DNA from: Methanoflorens sp963701995
GTDB taxonomy: Archaea; Halobacteriota; Bog-38; Methanoflorentales; Methanoflorentaceae
DNA: 64,000 bases
Assembly: GCA_963701995.1 (NCBI GenBank)
Contig: OY969693.1
Location: 1,054,001 to 1,118,000 of the forward strand
Reading direction: 5' to 3'
Positions 9,434 to 17,729 of the stretch are shown one piece after another; position 1 is the stretch's first letter; every line of letters begins with the position of its first letter. Below the pieces are notes generated by a model, which saw only the letters and a list, made by a program, of their open reading frames with translations, had not been told where the DNA came from and did no database searches. The position numbers and the translations under genes were made by a program.

Positions 9434-10498
9434 CTACCTCCTCACCTGAAGCTCGGCTAGGTTGAATCCCCGTTGTTGTAGTATCTGCCTGGTTTCGCCA
9501 GTAATGACCAGCGGGCATTGCTTTAGATCAGGGAGTGTCTTACATCCAGTTAGGAACATTGCAACTTTCAATTCTTCAACGACCGCCATTATCTCACTTA
9601 GTACATATTTGGTCCCTTTGAATGCGGGTTTTAGCAGTGGCAAGCCTATCCCGCACAACGACGCACCGAGTGCAATGCACTTAGCCACGTGGAGGCCGTT
9701 CCTGATCCCGCCAGTTCCGATTACGGGTAAGGTGAGGGATTCCAAAATGGAGATTGCGGTCGGTATGCCCCAGCCGGCATAGAGCGCCCCCAACCTCTCT
9801 AGCAGGGGGTCTGTCTGAGCACGGTACGACTCAACTCTTGCCCAGCTCGTGCCCCCAGCGCCGCCCACATCAATTGCAGAAGCGCCTGCCTTTTTTAACT
9901 CAGCTGCGACTTCTCTCGAAATCCCCGCACCCGTCTCTTTGGCGATCATTGGCACCCGAAGAGAACCGGCAAGTGATTTCATCGCGTCGAGGCATCCTTC
10001 AGCGTCTGTATTACCCTCTGGTTGCACCGCCTCTTGCAGGAAATTCAGATGAATTGCCAATGCATCTGCGTCAACCATATCGATCAAGCGGTCAATGATC
10101 TCTATATCATATTCCTTGACTTGCGTGGCCCCAATGTTGGCTACTACAAAAGCGCTAGGGGCCCGCTCTCGAACTATGCTGAACGACTCGACCTGGTCAG
10201 GATGTTCAATTGCTGCGCGTTGACTTCCCACACCAATGCCGATGCCGAGTCGCTCTGCGGCCTCTGACAGCGCAGCGTTGATAGCAGTTGTCTCTTCGTG
10301 TCCGCCTGTCATTCCTGCTATAAAGACGGGAGCTGTGAACCGCCTTTTTAGGAATGTAGCAGTCGCATCGATCCGTGACTTTGTCAATTCAGGAACTGCG
10401 TTGTGGACGAATCTGATATCATCGAGGCCTGTTCTTCCTGATTCGACATCTTCAGCAGCACAGAGCATTAGATGCTCGATCTTTCGGTTCGTTGTCAT
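9434..10498 (-). CDS. fni: Isopentenyl-diphosphate delta-isomerase, type 2
   Basis: This FMN-dependent enzyme interconverts IPP and DMAPP. The 354 residues include the N-terminal RKIEHL motif, the glycine-rich FMN-binding segments (IDVGGAGGTSWARVE and GTGGIRNG) and a TIM-barrel layout. Its ATG overlaps the stop of the IPK gene by four bases (ATGA), which means tight coupling. The substrate is supplied by IPK immediately upstream. Confidence 0.93.
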   Translation of the reverse strand: MTTNRKIEHLMLCAAEDVESGRTGLDDIRFVHNAVPELTKSRIDATATFLKRRFTAPVFIAGMTGGHEETTAINAALSEAAERLGIGIGVGSQRAAIEHPDQVESFSIVRERAPSAFVVANIGATQVKEYDIEIIDRLIDMVDADALAIHLNFLQEAVQPEGNTDAEGCLDAMKSLAGSLRVPMIAKETGAGISREVAAELKKAGASAIDVGGAGGTSWARVESYRAQTDPLLERLGALYAGWGIPTAISILESLTLPVIGTGGIRNGLHVAKCIALGASLCGIGLPLLKPAFKGTKYVLSEIMAVVEELKVAMFLTGCKTLPDLKQCPLVITGETRQILQQRGFNLAELQVRR

Positions 10499-11259
10499 TC
10501 TTTTTCCGCGGAGATGATCGTACCCACATCTTGGTGCGACGTTAAGAACTTAGTGATGTTGCCGTCGTAAGTTGCGTTGAATATCTGAGACTGAATGCCT
10601 GACTTAGCAATCTCCAGAAGCTCCACAACTTTGCGCAACATCCCCCCAGTTACGTCCGTAGACCTGGAACCGAGAATTCCATCGCGGTATTTTTCAAACT
10701 CACGGGGGCTAAGATGGTTCAGTTTTCTGTCTCCATACATGATTCCATCGACGTCTGTGCCGACTCCTATTTTGTTTGGGCGCATCTTTTGTGCGAGAAA
10801 CGCTACCATTTGATCACCTGACAGGATGTTGAAGCCATCTAAGCGATCCATTACGACATCGCCGTGAAGCACCGGGATGATATTGTTTTTAAGCATCAGC
10901 TCTAACGCATTTGTATCAAAATGCGTGATCCGACCGGCGTCGAGCGTAACGTTATTAAGTGGGTGGATCGGCAATGCTGCCGCGCTTTGAGACTGGAGTT
11001 CGTCTATGAACGCGGTGTTCAACGAGCGCACGGCGCAATGGGTCTTCCACATTCCGCTTGCGCTAAGACCTTTTGATAAGTACTTGACAACTTGTGGGTG
11101 CCCAAAGGAGCCCGCTCCGTGAACAAGAATGAGAGGTGAACTCTTTGCGTCGGCGATTTGTCGAGCGACCATACGCAAGTTATCTTCTCGCAGGGTGCTC
11201 TCTCGCCCTTTGTCAGTCAATACTGAGCCGCCGATCTTAAGCAATATCACGTTGGTCAC
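10495..11259 (-). CDS. ipk: Isopentenyl phosphate kinase
   Basis: It phosphorylates isopentenyl phosphate to IPP in the modified archaeal mevalonate pathway. This amino-acid-kinase-fold protein of 254 residues has the N-terminal LLKIGGSVLTDKG and the motif HGAGSFGH, whose histidine distinguishes IPKs from related kinases. The GTG start lies four bases past the mevalonate kinase stop. Presence of this gene instead of the classical phosphomevalonate route is the archaeal pattern. Confidence 0.93.
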   Translation of the reverse strand: MTNVILLKIGGSVLTDKGRESTLREDNLRMVARQIADAKSSPLILVHGAGSFGHPQVVKYLSKGLSASGMWKTHCAVRSLNTAFIDELQSQSAAALPIHPLNNVTLDAGRITHFDTNALELMLKNNIIPVLHGDVVMDRLDGFNILSGDQMVAFLAQKMRPNKIGVGTDVDGIMYGDRKLNHLSPREFEKYRDGILGSRSTDVTGGMLRKVVELLEIAKSGIQSQIFNATYDGNITKFLTSHQDVGTIISAEKE

Positions 11260-11263
11260 GCTG

Positions 11264-12187
11264 TTATGCCTCTACGTGCAGGCCTAAACTAGAAATCGCC
11301 GTGGTCAGCGCTAGCGCACCTTGTTTTGCGATAGCTTGTGTAACGTGGTCGACTTTTCCGTCTGTTGCAATCGCCAATATGCATCCTCCACGGCCAGCGC
11401 CAGTGATTTTGGCACCGAGGGCGCCTGCGGTTCTCGCTGCGTAGATTAATCTGCTGAGTGTAACGTCGCTTACCCCGAGCGACTCGAGGAGCCCCTGGTT
11501 GATATTCATAAGCTCGCCTACGCTGACCAGGTCCCCATCAGCCAGCTTCTGTTCTCCCAAGCGCGTGATATCTCCCATCGTAGACATCACGTCACTCACT
11601 ACGGTAGGGTACTTCTTTTTCAAGTCAGATACAAAGGCGATGACGTCGCGAGTTGCCCTCTCAACGCCAGTCGCGCCGATTATGATCGGCATGTCGAGCT
11701 GCGCGAGATGAGATGTTTTGGCCTCTTCTACTAAGACCACACCGCCGGTTGAAGAAACAAAGGTATCTGCGGGGCTCGCTTTACCCTGCACTTCGTTTTC
11801 GACCTTATGGCCTATCTTCGCTACCGTTTCATTATCGAGTTCAATGCCGAGACTCTCAGTTAGAGCTTTTATGGTTGACACTGTAACTGCGGCGGAAGAG
11901 CCTAGCCCCTGTCGCGGGGGCAATTCCGACCGTATCGTTATCTCAGCGCCAAAGTCTGTTTCAAACAGTTGTTTGATTATTTGAGCGGCACAACAGGCGT
12001 ACCTAAACTCTTCACTGGAACAGTTCGCGCGCTTGTCCATGGCGTCTATCGTGATTTTGCCCGAAGATGCGACCTCCACTGACACACAAGCACGCAAGTT
12101 TATCGCGCACGCTATCGCCGGCTCTCCGTAGACAACAGCATGCTCTCCGAACAGATAGATCTTGCCGGGGGCCGAACAGGTTATCAT
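11264..12187 (-). CDS. mvk: Mevalonate kinase
   Basis: This GHMP-family kinase phosphorylates mevalonate at the 5 position. The N-terminal APGKIYLFGEHAVVYG, the ATP-binding PPRQGLGSSAAVT and the C-terminal GAKITGAGRGGCI are all present. The 307-residue length is normal. It leads the mvk-ipk-fni-rnj run; MEMO lies 46 bases upstream in the same direction, and the MEMO-mvk-ipk order is a recurring archaeal arrangement next to the S2 operon. Confidence 0.93.
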   Translation of the reverse strand: MITCSAPGKIYLFGEHAVVYGEPAIACAINLRACVSVEVASSGKITIDAMDKRANCSSEEFRYACCAAQIIKQLFETDFGAEITIRSELPPRQGLGSSAAVTVSTIKALTESLGIELDNETVAKIGHKVENEVQGKASPADTFVSSTGGVVLVEEAKTSHLAQLDMPIIIGATGVERATRDVIAFVSDLKKKYPTVVSDVMSTMGDITRLGEQKLADGDLVSVGELMNINQGLLESLGVSDVTLSRLIYAARTAGALGAKITGAGRGGCILAIATDGKVDHVTQAIAKQGALALTTAISSLGLHVEA

Positions 12188-12233
12188 CTATGTAGGTTCT
12201 CGTTGCAAACTCTTTTCAAGCTCGTTTTCAGAA

Positions 12234-12992
12234 TCATGCCATAATTATCCCTGCATAGCCGACCACCGCAGTTGAATCGCCACAGGTGTCTGCACTCGTA
12301 GAATAATCGATAAGCTCTCCTCGTTTGGCGCCTTGATATTTCGCGAATTCGATGGCAACCGCTATTGGGGCAAAGCCGCACACGGAAGTCGAGCGAGCTC
12401 GCGCAAGAAATTCTAGCGACTCCAGTTTTAGAATGGGCTCTATTACCCACTGATCGGTTGTTCTCGCGGCGTGCTCTGGCGCGTAATGTGTAAAATCGCT
12501 GGAGGCAATAAGCACGCTGTTTTCGTCGGCAACTTTTTGGATTGCCCCGAAAACGCGCTGTATCGATTCAGGCCCTTGAAGTCCCATAGTAATAGGGACG
12601 ATTTCGAAGTCGTCGAATAGGAACTGTAGGAAGGGCAGCTGAAGTTCTATGGAATTGTCCTCTTTGTTGGCGTCATTGTTCACGTCGATATCGAGTGCAT
12701 CCACAATATCCGTGTTCACGCTCACAGTCCCGAGGGGCGTCAACCACGGTTCGTTCGAGACCGAAATGACGGGATAGTGGTGATTTGGCCCAATGATTAT
12801 GTAGGTGGCCGCCTTGGGAAGTATCGAAAAAACCTTTCCTGCCGTCAAACCTGAACAAGCGTAGCCCGCGTGAGGAACCACCACACTCGTGAGCTGACGC
12901 GGTTCTGGCCTCCCAACAAAGCTCCGCAAAAGCTCTTCCAGCGCCCGCGGGTCACTTGGGTACCACGACCCGGCTTTTGCAGGTTTCCTCAT
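12234..12992 (-). CDS. MEMO1 family protein
   Basis: The 252-residue protein starts MRKPAKAGSWYPSDP, the typical MEMO start, and keeps the putative metal ligands in PHAGYACSG, GPNHH and the late SSDFTHY segment. The family (AmmeMemoRadiSam system protein B) resembles class III extradiol dioxygenases, but its role in archaea is unsettled. It stands ten bases downstream of the S2 gene, as in many archaea. Confidence 0.9.
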   Translation of the reverse strand: MRKPAKAGSWYPSDPRALEELLRSFVGRPEPRQLTSVVVPHAGYACSGLTAGKVFSILPKAATYIIIGPNHHYPVISVSNEPWLTPLGTVSVNTDIVDALDIDVNNDANKEDNSIELQLPFLQFLFDDFEIVPITMGLQGPESIQRVFGAIQKVADENSVLIASSDFTHYAPEHAARTTDQWVIEPILKLESLEFLARARSTSVCGFAPIAVAIEFAKYQGAKRGELIDYSTSADTCGDSTAVVGYAGIIMA

Positions 12993-13002
12993 AGCTACCC
13001 TC

Positions 13003-13599
13003 TTAGATTTCTATTTCGAAATCTTTGACTGCGTAGTCCGTCTGTTGGCCGCGAAGCTTGGTGATCTCCTTTGCGAGGAGCCAATAGATGAGCGCTAACG
13101 CTTTCCGTCCTTTGTTGTTGGTGGGGATGACGATGTCAACGTGTGTTGTCATATTATTTGTGTCGCACATGGCAATTACTGGAACGCCGACATCCACAGC
13201 TTCCTTAACGGCTTGTGAATCTCCAATAGGGTCCGTGACGACAACTACATCTGGTTCAACGAAGTCGCGGTACTCCGGGTTTGTCAACGTGCCCGGTATA
13301 AAGCGTCCCACAACTGATTTTGCTCCTGTTACTTTAGCAAACATTGTTGCGGGAAATTGACCGTATTGCCGTGCTGAAACCACAAGTATGCGGGCCGGGT
13401 CGAATTTACTGAGAAAATTGGCTGCAATTTTTATGCGCTCGTCTGTAGCCTTTACGTCCAGCACATAAAGACCGTCTGCTCGAACGCGATAGACAAAGCG
13501 CTTCATATCTTCCGTTTTTTGCTGCGTGCCTATGTGCACACCTGCAGCTAAGTATTCGTCAACAGGGATGAGAGATTTGTATTCCGTGGTCTCTTCCAT
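13003..13599 (-). CDS. rps2: Ribosomal protein S2
   Basis: Small-subunit protein S2 (uS2), 198 residues. Typical segments are LAAGVHIGTQQKTEDMKRFVYRVRADGLYVLD and the late ALIYWLLAKEI. The ATG at 13599 follows a very good AGGAGGTGG Shine-Dalgarno; the frame is open 18 codons further upstream into the enolase-like gene, but that part is not S2. It is the last ribosomal gene of the superoperon that starts with S13. Confidence 0.95.
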   Translation of the reverse strand: MEETTEYKSLIPVDEYLAAGVHIGTQQKTEDMKRFVYRVRADGLYVLDVKATDERIKIAANFLSKFDPARILVVSARQYGQFPATMFAKVTGAKSVVGRFIPGTLTNPEYRDFVEPDVVVVTDPIGDSQAVKEAVDVGVPVIAMCDTNNMTTHVDIVIPTNNKGRKALALIYWLLAKEITKLRGQQTDYAVKDFEIEI

Positions 13600-13612
13600 T
13601 GATCCACCTCCT

Positions 13613-14701
13613 TTAGATCGGTTTTTTCGCCATCCTGTAGCTTGATCCGTCAAATAGTTCTTGTTCTATTCGTATAAGTTCATTGATTTTTGCAGTGCTC
13701 TGTCTGCCCTTGATGCTTAGTTTGACAAAGGGAGCGGACAAAGCAACGGCCAGCTGCGACGGTGATGCGTCGCACGTCGCAGAATTGTCGGTAAGCAAAG
13801 CGCAGCTGCGGCCATTGGCTTTCTCCCGGGAGTACGTTTCGAAAACGCTCGAAACCGTACCTGTAGGCGCAATTAATGCAAGATTAGTCTCCCTACGACT
13901 CTTCGGGGAACGCGCATCTGCAGTTCTCGTGTCGACATCCGCCTCTGACGCTATCAGACACGTCACACCTAGTTCATCGGTTAGCTGTCGCTGAAACTCA
14001 GACTCTGTTCGCTCGAAAGGATCTTCGATGTAATACAGATCGTACTGACGGGCGAGATCTAGCAGATACCGCAGTCGGCTGGTTCCCGTCGTGGAGGCAT
14101 GGTCCGCAAAACTAATCTTGCCCTGCGCGTGCTTCGAGGCTTTGAAATCCACCCCTAGCTTGACCTCGAAGCCAAACCTGCTACTTACACCGTCTGTGAC
14201 TCTAGTCAACCGATCCAAAATGTCGGTGTGAGCAGAGTCTCCACGGATGTCCAGATTGTTGAGCTCTCGATGGATGCTTGCTAGCGAAGCAATTGCGCTG
14301 GCAAATGAGCCCGCCCCTATCGGAATACCAAAATAATCAGCGTCGGCGCTAAAGATTTTTAGTAGAGGGTAGGGCATAGTATTCGCAAAGAAGCCTCCGA
14401 GGTAGCGATACAACGGCACCCCCAGAGAAGCCGCTGCTGCACTTGCAATTGCAACTGAGAAAGCCATGCTCATATTAGGCAATGAAAAGATACCCTGTAG
14501 CACTTCGTCGATTTCTGCCTGCTGACTAACTTCCCTGCCGATGAGTGTAGGCACTCGTTCGCGCGCCCTTCTTATTGCCTCCCCTGGCGCCGGAAAAGAG
14601 CACCGGCCGTAGCCGCTTGTGGTCACTATCTCTACTTCGGCCGCATCGGTTGCGTTTATGTCGAATACCTTGCTTACAGATACCGCCTCGATCGAGTTCA
14701 T
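13613..14701 (-). CDS. Enolase-like protein, probably catalytically inactive
   Basis: This sits where archaea carry eno in the rpoN-rpoK-eno-rps2 order and aligns with enolase along its length, but has 362 residues instead of about 420. The metal motif IEDPF (about residues 224-229) and an aspartate in KLGVDF remain. The GDDL segment is replaced by CLIASEADVDT. The catalytic lysine of the LIKPNQIGT segment is alanine (LIAPTGTVSS, about 276). The SHRSGE loop is TDNSATC (about 304). The substrate loop SGAST is not recognisable. The second lysine (FVKLS) survives. The frame is intact and starts four bases inside rpoK, so it is expressed and maintained. A genuine enolase may be elsewhere in the genome. 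Confidence 0.8.
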   Translation of the reverse strand: MNSIEAVSVSKVFDINATDAAEVEIVTTSGYGRCSFPAPGEAIRRARERVPTLIGREVSQQAEIDEVLQGIFSLPNMSMAFSVAIASAAAASLGVPLYRYLGGFFANTMPYPLLKIFSADADYFGIPIGAGSFASAIASLASIHRELNNLDIRGDSAHTDILDRLTRVTDGVSSRFGFEVKLGVDFKASKHAQGKISFADHASTTGTSRLRYLLDLARQYDLYYIEDPFERTESEFQRQLTDELGVTCLIASEADVDTRTADARSPKSRRETNLALIAPTGTVSSVFETYSREKANGRSCALLTDNSATCDASPSQLAVALSAPFVKLSIKGRQSTAKINELIRIEQELFDGSSYRMAKKPI

Positions 14702-14889
14702 CGTGGGGTTCCTCGACGCTTTATCGTTATCGGAATGACCCCTTTCTTGAGTTCTTCTAGTGCCATGTCTATAGGATCTGTGGTGTTCGATTCTATCAAT
14801 GTGGGGGCGCCCATAGAAATCTGCAAAGCTCGCGCCCCGACGATTCTGGCCCTTTCATAACGAGTAAGTTTTTCAATAACTTCTTTCAA
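14698..14889 (-). CDS. rpoK: RNA polymerase subunit K (Rpb6 homologue)
   Basis: This 63-residue subunit is the archaeal homologue of Rpb6/omega and helps assemble the largest subunit. The motif KLTRYERARIVGARALQISMGAP and the end ELKKGVIPITIKR are characteristic. Its stop overlaps the start of the enolase-like gene (ATGA). A tRNA-Pro gene lies between it and rpoN. Confidence 0.93.
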   Translation of the reverse strand: MKEVIEKLTRYERARIVGARALQISMGAPTLIESNTTDPIDMALEELKKGVIPITIKRRGTPR

Positions 14890-14918
14890 TGACTCCCCTC
14901 CATTTTAAAGGGCCTGCA

Positions 14919-14992
14919 TGGGGTTGCTGAGATTCGAACTCAGGTTACGGCGTCCCGAACGCCGTAGGATATCCAGGCTACCCCACAACCCC
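14919..14992 (-). tRNA. tRNA-Pro (anticodon CGG)
   Basis: The minus strand folds into a full cloverleaf: acceptor GGGGTTG/CAACCCC with discriminator A, anticodon stem CGGCG/CGCCG around loop TTCGGGA, and a T arm with TTCGAAT. CCA is not encoded. It has no intron. It is embedded in the ribosomal/RNA polymerase superoperon between rpoN and rpoK, so it must be cut out of a protein-coding transcript or use its own promoter. Confidence 0.95.
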
Positions 14993-14995
14993 TTG

Positions 14996-15184
14996 TCATT
15001 GATACGGAGCAAAAATATCAACAAGTTCTTTGTGTGTCAGAAGCATTCTACGACAGCAGTATCGCTTTACGCCAAGATCATCCAACACCATCTTTGGATC
15101 TTCTCCGGCACTTATGCGCTCCTTGTACTGATCCCAGTGTTTCGATATCACTGCGCCACACGTAAAGCATCTAACGGGTATCAT
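14996..15184 (-). CDS. rpoN: RNA polymerase subunit N (Rpb10 homologue)
   Basis: This 62-residue zinc-binding subunit contacts the RpoD-RpoL platform. It starts MIPVRCFTCGAVISKHW with the first Cys pair (CFTC) and has the second pair as RYCCRRML, the standard Rpb10 zinc site. It is 13 bases downstream of S9 and four bases upstream of tRNA-Pro. Confidence 0.95.
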   Translation of the reverse strand: MIPVRCFTCGAVISKHWDQYKERISAGEDPKMVLDDLGVKRYCCRRMLLTHKELVDIFAPYQ

Positions 15185-15196
15185 CTCTTAGCCTGA

Positions 15197-15601
15197 TTAT
15201 CTGTAGGATTTTTGTCGCCGCGCTCGCGCACCTCGACCGCCAAATTTCTTTGGCTCCTTCTGCCGGTAGTCATTCACAAGGAGTGTTCGGTCTTGTTTCA
15301 GAAATAGATCTTTGATACTCAGATCGTTCGTCCAGTCGATTAATCCTCGAGCTATTGCTGTTCGGGCTGCGTCGGCCTGTCCGACGACTCCTCCACCTCG
15401 GACGGTTACGCTGATATCAAGTCCTTTTGCCAAATCGCCGGCAATGTTCAACGGTTCTTGGATCTTCTCTCGCACAAGCGCGGGCTCAACTATGTTGAGA
15501 AGCTTTTTGTTGATCCTCACGACGCCTTGTCCTTCTTTGAAAGAAGCCCGCGCGATTGAGGTTTTTCGTTTGCCGCTTGAGTTGATTGTTTTTTGGCTCA
15601 T
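15197..15601 (-). CDS. rps9: Ribosomal protein S9
   Basis: Small-subunit protein uS9, 134 residues. The typical segments GKRKTSIARA, VRGGGVVGQADAARTAIARGL and the basic end KKFGGRGARARRQKSYR are present; the tail reaches the ribosomal P site. The ATG at 15601 is used because it sits just after the L13 stop and gives the normal N terminus. An AGGAT lies about eight bases upstream. Confidence 0.95.
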   Translation of the reverse strand: MSQKTINSSGKRKTSIARASFKEGQGVVRINKKLLNIVEPALVREKIQEPLNIAGDLAKGLDISVTVRGGGVVGQADAARTAIARGLIDWTNDLSIKDLFLKQDRTLLVNDYRQKEPKKFGGRGARARRQKSYR

Positions 15602-15611
15602 GTATTCGATC

Positions 15612-16031
15612 CTATTTCTTAGCCCCAAGTTGCTGGGAGATCTTTCCTATCTCCACAACCTTGATGGTGCTCAATCTTGATTTTTGCGCGCGTTCAAGCG
15701 TTTCAGCCTCGACACTGGAAAGCTCGGCTGGCGTTCCAACGTAAACTCGTAGCCGTCCGAACGCCGCTCTGCCGACTGATTTTTTATACGGCAACATCCC
15801 TCGAACCGTACGTCGTAGAATCATATCTGAACGCTTAGGAAAATATGGTCCTTTTTCTTTGGAGCCTTTCTTTCGCAGGGTTTTATACTTAGACAGCGTG
15901 GTTTCTGGCGACCCTGAAACTACCGCGCTTTCCGCGTTAATAACGTCGATCTCTTCACCGGATAACAGTCTTTGAGCTACGATGCTGGCAAGACGCCCGA
16001 GTATTAATCCATTAGCGTCAATTACTGTCAC
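15612..16031 (-). CDS. rpl13: Ribosomal protein L13
   Basis: Large-subunit protein uL13. The GTG at 16031 is preferred: it gives VTVIDANGLILGRLAS, the normal family start, and has AGGAGAG about eight bases upstream. A TTG at 16055 in the same frame overlaps L18e and lacks such a site. The middle MILRRTVRGMLPYKKSVGR and the acidic/basic end are typical. It is in the L18e-L13-S9 order of the archaeal superoperon. Confidence 0.95.
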   Translation of the reverse strand: MTVIDANGLILGRLASIVAQRLLSGEEIDVINAESAVVSGSPETTLSKYKTLRKKGSKEKGPYFPKRSDMILRRTVRGMLPYKKSVGRAAFGRLRVYVGTPAELSSVEAETLERAQKSRLSTIKVVEIGKISQQLGAKK

Positions 16032-16051
16032 AAATCTGTCTCTCCTATATT

Positions 16052-16420
16052 TCAACGTATGATCTTCACGTGACTGCCCTTTGGAGATACGTGGGCGATT
16101 TCGTCGAGCGACAAGACGGTCCCTCTCGCTGTAAGGATTTTTGACCGGGCACTATCACTAAAACTCGGCGCCCCTATGGATATCGGATGATCGATTGATC
16201 CCGCGCCTAGCACTTTACCAGCGACAATAACTACGTCGCCCGAGTTCGTATGTCGGTTGAGCCGGCTCAAATTGACTTTTGCGTAGTTATTTGATGGCGC
16301 CTCCAACCTTCTAGCAAGCTCTCTCCAAATATTTGCTTGATGCTGTCGTGCGTGCGCTTTGAAAGCGTCTATCTGTAACATCAACTGAGGATTGGTCTTC
16401 CGTATTCTGTGCTTTGCCAT
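16052..16420 (-). CDS. rpl18e: Ribosomal protein L18e
   Basis: Large-subunit protein eL18, 122 residues from the ATG at 16420 (MAKHRIRKTNPQL), which has GGAGA upstream. The RLNRHTNSGDVVIVAGKVLGAG segment is the family signature. It follows tRNA-Leu and precedes L13 in the superoperon. Confidence 0.95.
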   Translation of the reverse strand: MAKHRIRKTNPQLMLQIDAFKAHARQHQANIWRELARRLEAPSNNYAKVNLSRLNRHTNSGDVVIVAGKVLGAGSIDHPISIGAPSFSDSARSKILTARGTVLSLDEIAHVSPKGSHVKIIR

Positions 16421-16445
16421 GCTATCTCCTGTCAAGCATTTCGAA

Positions 16446-16530
16446 TGCGGGGGGTGCGATTTGAACGCACGAACTCCTATGAGACTAGGCCCTCAACCTA
16501 GCGCCTTTGACCAAGCTTGGCAACCCCCGC
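16446..16530 (-). tRNA. tRNA-Leu (anticodon GAG)
   Basis: Minus-strand class II cloverleaf: acceptor GCGGGGG/CCCCCGC, anticodon stem CTAGG/CCTAG around TTGAGGG, a long variable arm, and T arm TTCAAAT; discriminator A, no encoded CCA, no intron. Its 5' end touches the rpoD stop codon. A tRNA-Leu at this point of the superoperon is widely conserved in Euryarchaeota. Confidence 0.95.
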
Positions 16531-17316
16531 CTACCCAAACGTTCCGAGGTACGTAGCTAATTCGCTGGCCCTGTTCATCAAAGACTCAACTGACATCGTC
16601 AGCAGATCTGCGCAGCTCATTGATCCGTCAGACTCTGTATAGAACACAAAGCGCTGCGGGTCGCCGATGACTGAGATCGCGTGTGTGTCGCAAGCTTCGA
16701 CGCACAAATTGCAAAGGGTGCACTGAAGTTCGTCAGCGATGTGCACGGATCCGTTTTCGTACCGGATGATGCCTTTGGGGCAGGCCTCGACACATTCTTT
16801 ACATCCGTTGCACTCTTGGACAGAAAACTTTGGCAAGTACTTGTAGCTTGTCGCGATTGCCGACTGAAATTTAGCGTGGTTTTTGGCGCTGCCTTTTCGT
16901 GCTATTGCTTCAAGCAGCAATTGTTGGCCTTCAAAAAGTTTTATTATGGGTATATTGCCATCGGCGGGAACCACTTCGGCGTCAGCGGACGCTAAGTCCC
17001 TTGAGTAGACTGTAGCGGGCCCCTGCACGTTTAAGGTCATTGACACTTGACATTGAAAGCACCCTTCCCCGTTGCAGGAACACTCAGACGGGGAGAGGTA
17101 GTGTTTCCCGCCTGTGAGCGGAATGAGTCCTAAACGAAGCGCAAGCATCTCGTCGAACAGGACTGACGTGTTGTTGTAGAAGTTGACATCATCGATCGAC
17201 ATCGATCGGACGTCAGCCATCATGCTGCGTCTAATGCTGTTCACGAACGCTGGTGCCGTACCAGAAATTATGAAACGCGCTCGTCTATCTGTGAGTTCTA
17301 GGAATTCTAAATCCAT
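16531..17316 (-). CDS. rpoD: RNA polymerase subunit D with two [4Fe-4S] sites
   Basis: This is the Rpb3/alpha homologue that dimerises with RpoL to start RNA polymerase assembly. The 261 residues have the alpha-type N and C domains with an inserted ferredoxin-like domain. That domain has two complete motifs, CNGCKECVEACPKG and CTLCNLCVEACDT, so it should bind two [4Fe-4S] clusters, as in the two-cluster class of archaeal RpoD. A further CSCNGEGCFQC cluster of cysteines lies nearer the N terminus. It is downstream of S11 and directly upstream of tRNA-Leu. Confidence 0.95.
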   Translation of the reverse strand: MDLEFLELTDRRARFIISGTAPAFVNSIRRSMMADVRSMSIDDVNFYNNTSVLFDEMLALRLGLIPLTGGKHYLSPSECSCNGEGCFQCQVSMTLNVQGPATVYSRDLASADAEVVPADGNIPIIKLFEGQQLLLEAIARKGSAKNHAKFQSAIATSYKYLPKFSVQECNGCKECVEACPKGIIRYENGSVHIADELQCTLCNLCVEACDTHAISVIGDPQRFVFYTESDGSMSCADLLTMSVESLMNRASELATYLGTFG

Positions 17317-17331
17317 GTTGTATCCGAAATG

Positions 17332-17721
17332 TCAGATCCTGCGTCCCCTTCTGCCTCCGGGCGACCGCGTGCCGTCGTGAGGGATAGGGGTTACATCTTC
17401 TATTCTCCCTATTTTTAATCCAGCTCTTGAAAGTGCCCTTATTGCAGCTTGCGCTCCCGGACCGGGGCTCCGCTGTCCATTCCCGCCGGGGGCCCTTACC
17501 CTTACGTGAACACCGAGGACGCCCTTATCCAATGCCTGTTCAGCTGCGCTCGTGGCAAGCTGCATGGCAGCATAAGGCGAACTCTCATTGCGGTCTTGCT
17601 TGACCACCATGCCCCCTGACGATTTTGCTATGGTCTCGGCTCCACTAAGATCTGTGATGGTGATAATCGTATTATTAAACGATGCAAAGATATGGGCGAT
17701 TCCCCACTTTCGCTCGGCCAT
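17332..17721 (-). CDS. rps11: Ribosomal protein S11
   Basis: Small-subunit protein uS11, 129 residues, with the segments AHIFASFNNTIITITDLSG, VRVRAPGGNGQRSPGPGAQAA (the nearly invariant loop) and the end PIPHDGTRSPGGRRGRRI. It is eight bases downstream of S4 and 15 upstream of rpoD. Confidence 0.96.
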   Translation of the reverse strand: MAERKWGIAHIFASFNNTIITITDLSGAETIAKSSGGMVVKQDRNESSPYAAMQLATSAAEQALDKGVLGVHVRVRAPGGNGQRSPGPGAQAAIRALSRAGLKIGRIEDVTPIPHDGTRSPGGRRGRRI

Positions 17722-17729
17722 AATCTATA

